A stretch of 64,000 nt of DNA from Pseudomonas fluorescens (GCF_902497775.2 NZ_OZ024668.1:1015826-1079825); one strand, 5' to 3'. Numbered from the stretch's first letter, positions 25,860-34,596 are shown. The notes: generated from the sequence alone by a model not told the origin. Program-made: numbers and translations.

Positions 25860-26609
25860 TCAGGCTGCGAAGCCGCCATCGATGGTCAAGCTGGCGCCGG
25901 TAATGTAGGCCGCCTCCTGGCCGGCCAGGTAGGCGACGAAGCTGGCGATTTCGTCAACGTGGCCGTAACGACCTACAGCCATCAAGCCCATCAGGCTTTC
26001 GGCAAACTCGCCCTGGGCCGGGTTCATGTCGGTGTCCACCGGGCCAGGCTGGACATTGTTGATGGTGATGCCCAGTGGCCCCAGGTCCCGGGCCAGGCCG
26101 CGGGTCAGGCCGACCAGCGCCGACTTGCTCATGGCATAGGGGCCGCCACCGGCGAAGGGCATGCGCTCGGCATTGGTGCTGCCAATGTTGATGATCCGTC
26201 CGCCCTGGCCCATGTGCCGGGCAGCCGCCTGAGTGGCGACAAAGACGCTGCGCACATTCACCGCCAGGGTGCGGTCGAAGTCTTCCAGGCTGAAGTCCGC
26301 AAGTGGCCCGACGGCCAGTACCCCGGCGTTGTTGACCAGGATATCCAGGCCACCGAAGGTTTCGACGGTACTTGCCACGGCCTGCTGCACGGCGCTGGCA
26401 TCGGCGCTGTCGGCCTTGATCGCCAGGGCCTTGCCACCGGCGGCGATGATGCTCTGCTGCAAGGCTTGGGCCTGGGCCGTGGCGTTGGCATAGGTGAAGG
26501 CGACACTGGCGCCGTCGGCGGCCAGGCGTTTGACGATGGCGGCGCCGATACCGCGCGAACCGCCCTGGATCAGGGCTACTTTGCCGTGGAGGCTGGATGG
26601 GGTCGACAT
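25860..26609 (-). CDS. SDR-family oxidoreductase
   Basis: Classical short-chain dehydrogenase/reductase, 249 residues. Cofactor site GGSRGIGAAIV near the N-terminus, NNAGVL near residue 88, catalytic Ser in IINIGSTNAERM, and the YAMSK active site Tyr/Lys near residue 160; C-terminal GASLTIDGGFAA is typical. The basic residue after the Gly-rich turn suggests NADP(H). The start at 26609 has GGGAG upstream. Divergent from a LysR regulator (26733), which likely regulates it. Substrate unknown. Confidence 0.93.
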   Translation of the reverse strand: MSTPSSLHGKVALIQGGSRGIGAAIVKRLAADGASVAFTYANATAQAQALQQSIIAAGGKALAIKADSADASAVQQAVASTVETFGGLDILVNNAGVLAVGPLADFSLEDFDRTLAVNVRSVFVATQAAARHMGQGGRIINIGSTNAERMPFAGGGPYAMSKSALVGLTRGLARDLGPLGITINNVQPGPVDTDMNPAQGEFAESLMGLMAVGRYGHVDEIASFVAYLAGQEAAYITGASLTIDGGFAA

Positions 26610-26732
26610 GCTGTGCTCCCGAAAGAACAAGGCCGGATGCCTTGGATGGGGTGCAGTATCGGCCGCTGATTACCCTGTCGGTAGCCAGTAATCGCTATAG
26701 TCTGTGTAAACCAGAAGTATGGAATCGCCGTT

Positions 26733-27662
26733 ATGGAATCGTTCAGCAGCATCGAGTGTTTTGTCCGCAGTGCCGAAGTCGGCAGCTTTGCCGAAGCCGC
26801 GCGACGCCTGAGCCTGACCCCGGCGGCGGTGGGCAAGAATGTCGCACGGCTGGAGGCGCGCCTGGGCGTGCGCTTGTTCCAGCGCAGCACCCGGCGCCTG
26901 ACCCTGACCGAGGCCGGGCAGCGTTTTTTGGGTGAGGTAGCGGCAAGCTTCCAGACCATCCAGTACGCCGTGGCCAACCTGGCCAGTGCCGAAGGGCAAC
27001 CGGCCGGCACCTTGAAAGTGAGCATGGGTACGGTGTTCGGCCGTCTGTACATCGTGCCGCTGCTGGCCGAGTTCTTGCGGCGCTACCCGGCGATCAGCCC
27101 TGACTGGCATTTTGATAACCGTCAGGTCGATCTGATCGGCCAGGGTTTCGATGCGGCCATTGGCGGCGGCTTTGATCTGCCGCAAGGCGTGGTGGCGCGC
27201 AAGCTGACCCCGGCGCACCGGATTCTGGTGGCGGCGCCGGCCTATTTGCAGCTGCATCCGCCGATTACCCAGCCCGCTGATTTGCACGAACTCGATGGCA
27301 TCCTCATTCGTTCACCGCAGACCGGGCGCGTGCGCTCCTGGCCGCTGACCAGTCGCGAGCGGGAGCAGAGCCCGTTGAGCCTGCGCGTGCGCATGACCAT
27401 GAGCGATTCGGAGGCAGCCTGCGCCGCAGCGGAGCAGGGCCTGGGCGTGGCGCTGGTAAGCATGCCGTTCGCCGTGCCGTACCTGCAGGCCGGGCGCCTG
27501 TTGCGGGTGTTGCCGGACTGGTATGTGGACGACGGCAATATCTCGCTGTATTACGCCGAGCACAAATTGCTGCCGGGCAAGACCCGGGCGTTTGTCGATT
27601 TTGTCATCGAGCAGTTTGCCGGCCAGGGGTTGGCGCAGCGCTTTGATGCGTTGGCGAGCTGA
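26733..27662 (+). CDS. LysR-family transcriptional regulator next to SDR gene
   Basis: 309 residues, with an N-terminal winged helix (SSIECFVRSAEVGSFAEAARRLSLTPAAVGKNVARLEARLG). The C-terminal domain has FDAAIGGGFDLPQGVVARKL and SDSEAACAAAEQGLGVAL, the pattern of the CrgA-type LysR subgroup. Divergent from the SDR gene with a 123-base shared region. It shows a GC-rich codon pattern like its neighbours, so no sign of recent transfer. Confidence 0.92.
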   Translation: MESFSSIECFVRSAEVGSFAEAARRLSLTPAAVGKNVARLEARLGVRLFQRSTRRLTLTEAGQRFLGEVAASFQTIQYAVANLASAEGQPAGTLKVSMGTVFGRLYIVPLLAEFLRRYPAISPDWHFDNRQVDLIGQGFDAAIGGGFDLPQGVVARKLTPAHRILVAAPAYLQLHPPITQPADLHELDGILIRSPQTGRVRSWPLTSREREQSPLSLRVRMTMSDSEAACAAAEQGLGVALVSMPFAVPYLQAGRLLRVLPDWYVDDGNISLYYAEHKLLPGKTRAFVDFVIEQFAGQGLAQRFDALAS

Positions 27663-27667
27663 AAAGC

Positions 27668-27694
27668 TTCGCGGGGCAAGCCCGCTCCTACAGG
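27668..27694. repeat. REP element, single copy
   Basis: TTCGCGGGGCAAGCCCGCTC followed by CTACAGG: the standard REP of P. putida-type genomes, with its internal CGGGGCAAGCCCG hairpin. It occupies the gap between the convergent LysR and Gre-family genes. Confidence 0.85.
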
Positions 27695-27713
27695 TGTGCG
27701 ATGAATCTTTAAA

Positions 27714-28196
27714 TCACAGAACCTTGAGGATGTAGTAACTCTGGGGTACGCCGCCGAGCACCAGGCTCACCTCATCCGCTTCGACCTTGCCCAGCAGGCT
27801 CTGCCCCAGTGGCGAGCGCGGGGTGATCACCGTGATCCGTTGCTCGCCCTGGCCGATCTTCAGGCCCGCGCCTTCCGGGCCGAGGAACAACTGCTGGCAA
27901 GCGCCGTTCTCGGCTTCGAGGGTTACCAGGTTGCTGATCTGAATGCCGCATTGCGGGTCATAGTCGCGCAGCAACAGTTGCAGATACGCCGCTCGCGCCT
28001 GGCGGATTTCCTCCATGCGCCGGGCCTGCCCGGTGGCCAGGTACGAAGCCTCCAGGCCCAGGGTGTCGTACTTGTTCTCGGCGATGTTCTCTTCGGCGGT
28101 GGCCGCTTCATAGGCGGTTCGCGCCGCCCGCTGGGCGACGTCCAGATCGAAGGTCAGGGTGTCGATGATGCGTTGCAGCAGGTCGGCTTTGGTCAT
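27714..28196 (-). CDS. GreA/GreB-family transcript cleavage factor-like protein
   Basis: 160 residues from ATG 28196; an open frame continues far upstream but only across the neighbouring membrane protein. An N-terminal coiled coil (~residues 1-75) ends the family's acidic tip region, here ATAEENIAENKYDT in place of the usual GDLSENAEY. The C-terminal half is the FKBP-like domain (ITVITPRSPLGQSLLGKVEADEV). It may bind the RNA polymerase secondary channel; because the tip is altered, cleavage stimulation is uncertain. Starts four bases after the upstream membrane protein ends, so the two are one operon. Confidence 0.8.
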   Translation of the reverse strand: MTKADLLQRIIDTLTFDLDVAQRAARTAYEAATAEENIAENKYDTLGLEASYLATGQARRMEEIRQARAAYLQLLLRDYDPQCGIQISNLVTLEAENGACQQLFLGPEGAGLKIGQGEQRITVITPRSPLGQSLLGKVEADEVSLVLGGVPQSYYILKVL

Positions 28197-28200
28197 GGCT

Positions 28201-28587
28201 TCAGTTGCAGAACTCAAGAACGAGGGCACGGCTTTTTTCGCTCGGCGCGGTGCGGTTCTGTTGCAGCCAGAACTGGCACTTGGGGTTGGACAGGTTGCGC
28301 AGGCTGCCTTGCGCCTGCTCTTCGGCCTGCTGTACTTCCTGGTTGCGCAGGATCTGCTTGTACTGTTCGAACATTTGCTTTTGCGGGTCCTCTGCCGCCG
28401 GCGATGGCGGGGCAATGGCGGGCGGCGCAAGCACCTGGCCGATCGGCTGCAGCGTCGCCGGCAACCAGCGCCCGGCCAGCCACAGGCTCAGGGCAATGGC
28501 CACAGCGCCGAGCCACAAACCCAGGGCAATGCACAGGATCAGTTGCAGCGGCTTGAGGGTGATCTTCAGTTCGCGAGGGCGGGGCAT
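28201..28587 (-). CDS. Single-pass membrane protein of unknown function
   Basis: 128 residues. One transmembrane helix near the N-terminus (LQLILCIALGLWLGAVAIALSLWLA), a Pro/Ala-rich linker (LAPPAIAPPSPAAEDP) and a helical Gln/Glu-rich periplasmic tail with two Cys (NPKCQFW, EFCN) that could pair. ATG 28587 is preceded by AGGAGG. It lies immediately upstream of the Gre-family gene, four bases apart. No family recognised. Confidence 0.72.
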   Translation of the reverse strand: MPRPRELKITLKPLQLILCIALGLWLGAVAIALSLWLAGRWLPATLQPIGQVLAPPAIAPPSPAAEDPQKQMFEQYKQILRNQEVQQAEEQAQGSLRNLSNPKCQFWLQQNRTAPSEKSRALVLEFCN

Positions 28588-28709
28588 GATGGCCTCCTGG
28601 CCAGGGCACGGGCAGCCATTGTCGCATGGTGCAACGGGTTTTTTTCGTGCCACGCTTTTGTCTGCGATGATTTACCCGGACAATCGGCGCTTTTTCCAAG
28701 GGGCCAGCG

Positions 28710-29843
28710 ATGAAAACGCACTGGGACATCTTCTGTTGCGTCGTCGATAACTACGGCGACATCGGCGTGACCTGGCGCCTGGCCCGCCAACTGGTGGCCG
28801 AGCAGGGCCAGGCGGTGCGCCTGTGGGTCGATGACCTGAAGGCGTTCGTGCGTATCTGTCCCGAGGCCCAAGCCGATGCCGCCCAGCAATGGCAGCAGGG
28901 CGTGGATGTGCGCCAATGGCCCCATGAGTGGCAGGACACGGCGGTAGCTGATGTGGTAATTGGCGCTTTCGCCTGCCAGCTGCCGCCTGCCTATGTGCAG
29001 GGCATGCTCGATCAACCCCGTGCGCCGCTGTGGCTGAACCTGGATTACCTCAGCGCTGAAGACTGGGTCGAAGGTTGCCATGGCCTGCCGTCGCCCCAGG
29101 CCAATGGCCTGCGCAAGGTATTTTTCTTTCCGGGCTTTACCGCAAAAACCGGCGGCTTGCTGCGTGAGGCAAACCTGTTGGCACAACGCGACGCGCTTCA
29201 GCACGACCCGGCCGTACGCAAGGCCTTTCTGCAGGGCCTGGGCGTGCTGCCAGAAGCCAACGCCCGGCTGATTTCGCTGTTCGCCTATGAAAACCCTGGC
29301 GTAGCCAGTTGGCTGGATGCTCTGGCTGCCGACAGCCGCGCCAATCACCTGCTGGTGCCGGAAGGCCGCGTGCTGGGCGATGTTCAGGCCTGGCTCGGCG
29401 AGCAGGCTCTGAGTGTGGGCAGCGTAGCCCGGCGTGGCGCGCTGACCGTGCAGATCCTGCCGTTTGTCAGCCAGGACGATTACGACCGGCTGCTGTGGAG
29501 CTGCGATTTCAATGCGGTGCGCGGTGAAGATTCCTTCGTCCGTGCGCAATGGGCCGCACGGCCGCTGCTCTGGCACATTTATGTGCAGGAAGAGTATGCG
29601 CACTGGGAAAAACTTGAAGCCTTTCTCGACCTGTACATCCAGGGATTGTCGGCGCCGGCCGGGGAGGCGCTGGTGCAATTGTGGCGAGCCTGGAACATGG
29701 ATAGCGACATGGGCCAGGCCTGGCAACAGGTGCTGGCGCACTGGGACGAACTCGACCAGCACGCCCGTCGCTGGAGCGCCACCCAGGCCGCTCAGCCGGA
29801 CCTTGCCACGGCGCTGGTACAGTTTTACCGAAATTGGCTATGA
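28710..29843 (+). CDS. earP: EF-P arginine rhamnosyltransferase EarP
   Basis: Cytoplasmic GT-B glycosyltransferase of 377 residues that attaches rhamnose from dTDP-L-rhamnose to Arg32 of EF-P, needed for relief of ribosome stalling at polyproline. The N-terminus DIFCCVVDNYGDIGVTWRLARQL contains Asp13 and Asp17, reported as essential in the P. putida enzyme; the donor-binding region is VRGEDSFVRAQWA near residue 270. AAGGGG precedes the ATG. The substrate gene efp follows 48 bases downstream. Confidence 0.96.
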   Translation: MKTHWDIFCCVVDNYGDIGVTWRLARQLVAEQGQAVRLWVDDLKAFVRICPEAQADAAQQWQQGVDVRQWPHEWQDTAVADVVIGAFACQLPPAYVQGMLDQPRAPLWLNLDYLSAEDWVEGCHGLPSPQANGLRKVFFFPGFTAKTGGLLREANLLAQRDALQHDPAVRKAFLQGLGVLPEANARLISLFAYENPGVASWLDALAADSRANHLLVPEGRVLGDVQAWLGEQALSVGSVARRGALTVQILPFVSQDDYDRLLWSCDFNAVRGEDSFVRAQWAARPLLWHIYVQEEYAHWEKLEAFLDLYIQGLSAPAGEALVQLWRAWNMDSDMGQAWQQVLAHWDELDQHARRWSATQAAQPDLATALVQFYRNWL

Positions 29844-29891
29844 TATGCGGCCTCGATTTTTGTAAATCCATCCAAATTCGGATATATCGCA

Positions 29892-30464
29892 ATGAAAACT
29901 GGTAAAGAACTGAAACCCGGTACCGTGATCCGTATCGACAACGATCCATGGCTGGTTCAGAAGGCTGAGTTCACCAAGTCGGGCCGTAACAGCGCGATCA
30001 TGAAGACCAAGCTGAAGAACCTGCTGACCGGCTACAAGACTGAAACCGTCTACTCGGCCGACGACAAGCTGGACGACGTGATCCTGGATCGCAAAGAAGC
30101 GACCCTGTCGTTCATCAACGGCGACACCTACACCTTCATGGATACCACTGACTACACCATGTACGAGCTGAACGCCGAAGACATCGAGGCCGTTCTGCCG
30201 TTCATCGAAGAAGGCATGGAAGACGTCTGCGAAGCAGTGTTCTTCGAAGAGCGCCTGGTTTCGGTTGACCTGCCAACCACCATCGTACGTCAGGTTGACT
30301 ACACCGAAGGTTCCGCTCGCGGCGACACTTCGGGCAAGGTCATGAAGCCTGCCAAGCTGAAGAACGGTACCGAGCTGAGCGTTGCTGACTTCATCGAAAT
30401 CGGCGACTGGATCGAGATCGACACTCGCGAAGGCGGTTCCTACAAGGGCCGTGCCAAGGTTTAA
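29892..30464 (+). CDS. efp: Elongation factor P, Arg32 type
   Basis: 190-residue, three-domain tRNA-mimic that enters the ribosomal E site and promotes peptide bond formation at proline stretches. The domain I tip loop is TKSGRNSAI with Arg at position 32, the residue modified by EarP; this fits the presence of earP and of no epmA/epmB here. Domain III ends with the usual [19 protein letters not shown] strong terminator follows. Confidence 0.98.
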   Translation: MKTGKELKPGTVIRIDNDPWLVQKAEFTKSGRNSAIMKTKLKNLLTGYKTETVYSADDKLDDVILDRKEATLSFINGDTYTFMDTTDYTMYELNAEDIEAVLPFIEEGMEDVCEAVFFEERLVSVDLPTTIVRQVDYTEGSARGDTSGKVMKPAKLKNGTELSVADFIEIGDWIEIDTREGGSYKGRAKV

Positions 30465-30488
30465 GCCTGGCATTCCTGCGAAATCGAA

Positions 30489-30514
30489 AAACCCGGCCTT
30501 GGCCGGGTTTTTTT
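30489..30514 (+). terminator. Rho-independent terminator after efp
   Basis: AAACCCGGCC-TT-GGCCGGGTTT followed by further T residues. The A-rich left side makes it bidirectional, so it can also serve the convergent ohr gene. Confidence 0.9.
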
Positions 30515-30532
30515 ATGCCTGCAAGCTGCCGA

Positions 30533-30961
30533 TCAGACAGTCACGTTCAGGCGTACATCAACGTTGCCGCGTGTGGCATTGGAGTACGGGCAAACCTGGT
30601 GGGCGGCGTCGACCAGTGCTTGCGCTTCGGCTTGTTCCAGGCCCGGCAGGTTGATGTCGAGGTCGATGTCCAGGCCGAAACCACCCGGAATCTGGCCGAT
30701 GCCGACTTTGGCGGTGATCGAGCTGTCAGCGGGCAGGGCCTTCTTCTGCAGGCCGGCGACAAATTTCAGGGCGCCGATAAAGCAAGCCGAATAACCGGCG
30801 GCAAACAGTTGTTCTGGGTTGGTGCCGTCTCCACCCGCGCCGCCCAGCTCCTTGGGGGTGCTCAGCTTGACTTCCAGCTTGCCGTCGCTGGCGCGCGAAC
30901 CGCCGTCGCGACCACCGGTGGATGTGGCTTGGGCAATGTACAGCGGAGTGACCTTTTGCAT
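30533..30961 (-). CDS. ohr: Organic hydroperoxide resistance protein Ohr
   Basis: Thiol peroxidase of the OsmC/Ohr family, 142 residues, that reduces organic and fatty-acid hydroperoxides in the cytoplasm using lipoylated proteins. The two active-site cysteines are in GYSACFIGALKF and HQVCPYSNATRGN. The start ATGCAGAAAGT at 30961 (MQKVTPLYIAQATSTGGRDG) is typical; the longer frame to 31027 would include the operator. ohrR is upstream on the same strand. Confidence 0.96.
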   Translation of the reverse strand: MQKVTPLYIAQATSTGGRDGGSRASDGKLEVKLSTPKELGGAGGDGTNPEQLFAAGYSACFIGALKFVAGLQKKALPADSSITAKVGIGQIPGGFGLDIDLDINLPGLEQAEAQALVDAAHQVCPYSNATRGNVDVRLNVTV

Positions 30962-31010
30962 GATGAGCCTCGCTTGGTGAGTTGCGCCGCAGCGCTGAGT
31001 GGGTATGGAA

Positions 31011-31050
31011 ATTAAATTAGCGCGCAATTATTTAGCGCGCAAGATAATTT
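31011..31050. promoter_or_regulatory. Tandem OhrR operator upstream of ohr
   Basis: TTAGCGCGCAA occurs at 31017-31027 and again at 31032-31042, a 15-base period, embedded in AT-rich flanks (ATTAAA and GATAATTT). Each copy is a near-palindrome. A related TTTAGCACGCA lies at 31583-31593, 32 bases before ohrR, which suggests autoregulation. Confidence 0.6.
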
Positions 31051-31089
31051 TTCGGCTGACCTACGAACGGTCATTTCTCAGCATAGCGC

Positions 31090-31551
31090 TCAGAGGCTTT
31101 TTTGCAGGTTGGCGCGCAATTCCAGCAAGTCGGCCTGCAACTGTTGCAAGCGTTCGAGGTTCTCGCCGCTGGCGGCCAGGAGGCAGTGGGGTATCTCTTT
31201 TGCCCGGGCCTGCAGGGCGCGGCCTTGCTCGGTCAACTGCACCAGTACGACCCGTTCGTCTTCACGGCTGCGGGTGCGCTTGAGCAGGCCTTCGGCTTCC
31301 AGGCGTTTGAGCAACGGGGTAAGTGAACCCGGATCGGTGAGCAGGCGCTGGCTGATCTCGCCGACCGTCAAACCGTCCTGTTCCCACAGCACGAGCATCG
31401 CCAGGTACTGTGGATAAGTCAGCCCGAGCTTGTGCAGCAGCGGCTTGTAGACCTTGGTCATCAGCAGCGAAGTCGAGTGCAGGGCAAAACACAGCTGGTT
31501 ATCCAGGCGCAGTTCGTCGCAGGGAACAGGCGCTTTCGGGTCGGCGTTCAT
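31090..31551 (-). CDS. ohrR: MarR-family organic peroxide sensor OhrR
   Basis: Repressor of 153 residues. The reactive Cys lies in DNQLCFALHS near residue 21, the position that is oxidised by organic hydroperoxides; the tyrosines YKPLLHKLGLTYPQYLAML that bond to it are present. The winged helix covers GLTVGEISQRLLTDPGSLTPLLKRLEAEGL and DERVVLVQLT. Two ATGs are in frame; the one at 31551 has AAAGGA at proper spacing. It lies 128 bases upstream of ohr, with operator copies in front of both genes. Confidence 0.94.
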   Translation of the reverse strand: MNADPKAPVPCDELRLDNQLCFALHSTSLLMTKVYKPLLHKLGLTYPQYLAMLVLWEQDGLTVGEISQRLLTDPGSLTPLLKRLEAEGLLKRTRSREDERVVLVQLTEQGRALQARAKEIPHCLLAASGENLERLQQLQADLLELRANLQKSL

Positions 31552-31607
31552 GCACATCCTTTAATGGGTTAAGTCCTTTAAATTTAGCACGCAGGTCATT
31601 TGCGCAC

Positions 31608-32564
31608 TTACTGCCAGCGCAGCTCGCTTTGCAGCGCCAGGTCCCACGGTGGGATTGGGCTGAAGCGGCTCTTGAGGAATTCGAGCAGCAAACGGCTGCG
31701 AGAGTTCGTTTCATGTTCCAGGCGCAAGGCATAGATACCGCTGCTTTCGGCGCTGGGCAGACCGTTGTCACAGAATAGCGGGAGTAACTCGCCGCGCAGC
31801 AGGTATTCGCTGATCAGCCAGGTGGGCAGGTGGGCGATGCCCAGTCCGGCTAGGGCACCGAACAGCAGTGTTTCGGCGTTGTTGGCGCTCATGCGCATGC
31901 GCGTCGGGCGGTACAGGCGCATGTGCCCCTCGACCGCGAAGCGCCAGGCGAAAGGCGGGGCCAGGCCGTCCCAATCGAGGCCGTCGTGTTCGGGCAGCTC
32001 TGCCGGGCTTGCGGGAATGCCGCGCTGGGCCAGGTATGCGGGGCTGGCGCAGGCAATGCGGACCATATAGGCCAGGGGCGTGGCTACCAGGCGAGTGTCG
32101 GCCAGGGGGCCTGCGCGCAGCACCAGGTCGACCTCACCCAGGTGCGAGCCGTGCAGGTCGACGAAGCTGTCGATCAAGCGCAGTTGCACGTCCAGCCCGG
32201 GGTAGGCGACGAGGAAGTCGGCAATGGCCGGGGCCAGGTGGCGGCGGCCGAAGGCGGCCGGGGCATCAATGCGGATCAGGCCTTCCGGGGCGTTGCTCAG
32301 CGATACCGCTTCAGCGCGGGCCAGGCGCAGCTCTTCGACAATCCGTCGGGCGCGTTCGGCAAAGGCATTGCCCGCCGGGGTCGGCCTAACCGCATGGGTG
32401 CTGCGCACAAACAGGCGGCTGCCGACCGCGCTTTCCAGGCTGTCGATACGTCGTGCCACCGCCGAAGGCGTCAATGGGTGGCGCCGGGCGGTGGCGGAAA
32501 AACTACCGGTTTCCAGTACATCGAGAAACAGGCTGAGTTGTTCGGTCAGGGCATCGGGGTTCAT
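31608..32564 (-). CDS. LysR-family transcriptional regulator next to TauE gene
   Basis: 318 residues. Winged helix near the N-terminus (LFLDVLETGSFSATARRHPLTPSAVARRIDSLE) and an effector domain (GLIRIDAPAAFGRRHLAPAIADFL). The start is placed at ATG 32564; in-frame ATGs at 32594 and 32600 exist and no ribosome site distinguishes them well. It is divergent from the TauE/SafE permease at 32675, its probable target. Confidence 0.9.
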   Translation of the reverse strand: MNPDALTEQLSLFLDVLETGSFSATARRHPLTPSAVARRIDSLESAVGSRLFVRSTHAVRPTPAGNAFAERARRIVEELRLARAEAVSLSNAPEGLIRIDAPAAFGRRHLAPAIADFLVAYPGLDVQLRLIDSFVDLHGSHLGEVDLVLRAGPLADTRLVATPLAYMVRIACASPAYLAQRGIPASPAELPEHDGLDWDGLAPPFAWRFAVEGHMRLYRPTRMRMSANNAETLLFGALAGLGIAHLPTWLISEYLLRGELLPLFCDNGLPSAESSGIYALRLEHETNSRSRLLLEFLKSRFSPIPPWDLALQSELRWQ

Positions 32565-32674
32565 GGGGTGGATCTGCTTTTGCGAAAATGGCATAGCCAT
32601 TGTGCGTTGCTGTGCGTTTCCCCGCTAGCGCCGGCTCGGTAGCATGCAGCGATTGGCAATCCAGAGAGACGGCG

Positions 32675-33424
32675 ATGATCGAGTGGGCGATGTACATAGC
32701 ACTGGGCGCGGCATTGGGCACAGTAGGTGGGTTGTTCGGCATTGGCGGCGGGCTGATCGCGATTCCGGCGCTGGGGGTGCTGTTCGGTCTCGACCAGCAA
32801 TTGGCCCAAGGCACAGCCCTGGTGATGGTAGTGCCCAATGTGCTGCTGGCGCTGTGGCGTTATCACCAGCGCAATCGCATCGAACTCAAGCATGCCTTGC
32901 CCCTGGCTGCGACCAGCTTTGTGTTTGCCTGGCTCGGTTCGATCTGGGCGGTGGGCGTCGATGCCCAGGCCATGCGTTTGGGCTTTGTGCTGTTTCTGGT
33001 CGCGCTGGCGGCCTGGAACCTGGCGCGGATGTTCATGCGCAGCGCACAGCCGTCCAGCGAGCTGCGCCAGCCCTGGCCGTGGCTCGGCGTGCTGGGTAGC
33101 GGCGCCGGGGTGCTGGGCGGCTTGTTCGGTGTCGGTGGGGCCGTGGTGGCAACCCCGGTGCTGACCAGCGTGTTCGGCACCACCCAAGTGGTTGCCCAGG
33201 GCTTGTCACTGGCCTTGGCGGCCCCCAGTACCGCCGTCACCTTGCTGACCTACAGCCTGCATCAGCATGTGCTGTGGAGCATGGGCATACCGCTGGCAAT
33301 CGGTGGCCTGCTGAGCATCAGCTGGGGCGTGAAGCTGGCTCACGCCCTGCCGGAAAAAGTCCTGCGCTCGCTGTTCTGTGGCTTTCTGGTGCTCTGCGCG
33401 GTAATGCTCGCCTTCAAGATCTGA
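32675..33424 (+). CDS. TauE/SafE-family membrane permease
   Basis: Inner-membrane protein of 249 residues with two homologous halves, each opening with the glycine signature: GTVGGLFGIGGGLIAIPAL at the N-terminus and GVLGGLFGVGGAVVATPVL near residue 150. About eight helices. The family (DUF81) exports sulfite, sulfoacetate or other organic anions; the substrate here is unassigned. ATG 32675 is chosen over a start at 32600 because the latter adds non-conserved residues. Its last 11 bases overlap the convergent LysR gene. Confidence 0.88.
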   Translation: MIEWAMYIALGAALGTVGGLFGIGGGLIAIPALGVLFGLDQQLAQGTALVMVVPNVLLALWRYHQRNRIELKHALPLAATSFVFAWLGSIWAVGVDAQAMRLGFVLFLVALAAWNLARMFMRSAQPSSELRQPWPWLGVLGSGAGVLGGLFGVGGAVVATPVLTSVFGTTQVVAQGLSLALAAPSTAVTLLTYSLHQHVLWSMGIPLAIGGLLSISWGVKLAHALPEKVLRSLFCGFLVLCAVMLAFKI

Positions 33425-34268
33425 AGCCTTCGATGATGTACTCGGCCAGGCTGTCGGTCATTTCCGACTGTGTGGTGCGATTGCGCAGCAGCATGATGCT
33501 CGCTGTCGGCAGAGGCGGCAGGCCCTCGGCCTCGCCAATGATTTGCAAGTCGCTGGTGATCAGGCTTTGCAGCTGCGCGGTGACGGCCAGGCCGGCGCTG
33601 ACCACGGCCATGATCGCCGCGGTGCTGGCGCTGGTGTAGGCGATCCGGTACTCCTTTTCTATGGCATCCAGGGCATTGCAGGCCCAGGTCCGGCAGTAGC
33701 AGTCGCAGTTGAACATCGCCAGCGGCAGCGGGTTGTGTTCATGCGGGCAGAAGCCCTGGGCCTGCACCCACACTGCACGCTCGCGGCGCAGCAGTTGGCC
33801 AATTTCGTTGCCCGGTTCACGGGTGATGATGGTCAGGTCCAGGTCCTGGCGTTGCATCAACTGCCGCGAACTTTCGCAATGGACCTCGACCTGAACCAGC
33901 GGATAGGCCTGGGCGAAGCTTGACAGGATGCCCGGCAAAAAGCGCATGGCATAGTCGTCCGGGGTGCCGATGCGTACCATGCCGACCATGTGCGGCATGC
34001 GCAAAGTATTGAACACCTCGCCGTGCAACTTGAGGATGCGCCGGGCATAGCCGAGCAGCACCTGGCCCTCGGCGGTCAGGCGCACCTGGCGGCCATCGCG
34101 CTCGAACAGCTGGCGCTGGATGATGTCCTCTTCCAAACGCTTCATCTGCATGCTCACCGCCGACTGGGTGCGGTTGACCACTTCGCCGGCGCGGGTGAAG
34201 CCGCCGTGTTCGGCAATGGCGACGAAGGTGCGCAGCACGTCGGAATCGATACTCTGGTACTGGGACAA
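33414..34268 (-). CDS. LysR-family transcriptional regulator with TTG start
   Basis: 284 residues. DNA-binding helix region VLRTFVAIAEHGGFTRAGEVVNRTQSAVSMQMKRLEEDI and an effector domain with three clustered Cys-containing positions (MFNCDCYCRTWACNALD), reminiscent of PecT/HexA-type LrhA relatives. The first codon is TTG at 34268, nine bases after GGAG; a nearby ATG is out of frame. Divergent from the DUF1127 gene at 34366. The cysteine cluster is unusual and could sense metal or redox state. Confidence 0.88.
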   Translation of the reverse strand: MSQYQSIDSDVLRTFVAIAEHGGFTRAGEVVNRTQSAVSMQMKRLEEDIIQRQLFERDGRQVRLTAEGQVLLGYARRILKLHGEVFNTLRMPHMVGMVRIGTPDDYAMRFLPGILSSFAQAYPLVQVEVHCESSRQLMQRQDLDLTIITREPGNEIGQLLRRERAVWVQAQGFCPHEHNPLPLAMFNCDCYCRTWACNALDAIEKEYRIAYTSASTAAIMAVVSAGLAVTAQLQSLITSDLQIIGEAEGLPPLPTASIMLLRNRTTQSEMTDSLAEYIIEGFRS

Positions 34269-34365
34269 GGCATCAATCTCCTAGATGTATTACATAAGAA
34301 ACATTCGTTGGATTGATCTTATGCCGAGTCTGACACTGTCGTCATCCCAACAGGAGGGTAAGACG

Positions 34366-34596
34366 ATGAAAGGTCAGAAGTCGCTTGTTCTGCAGTACTC
34401 GACGTCCCAGCACAGCTGGTTTCACTACGTCACCCATGCCGCGACCCAGCGACTGACGCGCTGGCGCCAACTGCATCGCGAGCGCCGCGAACTGGCACGC
34501 CTGAGCGATGCGGCACTGGACGATATCGGCTTGAGCCGGGCGGATATCCTGCGCGAAGTGGAGCGGCCATTCTGGGATGACCCGCTGAAAAAATGA
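34366..34596 (+). CDS. DUF1127 small arginine-rich protein
   Basis: 76 residues; the C-terminal half RLTRWRQLHRERRELARLSDAALDDIGLSRADILREVERPFW is a DUF1127 domain. Such proteins in alphaproteobacteria influence RNA turnover and phosphate or carbon homeostasis; in Pseudomonas the role is unknown. ATG 34366 follows AGGAGGG. The adjacent divergent LysR gene is the likely regulator. Nothing in the protein points to a membrane location. Confidence 0.88.
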   Translation: MKGQKSLVLQYSTSQHSWFHYVTHAATQRLTRWRQLHRERRELARLSDAALDDIGLSRADILREVERPFWDDPLKK

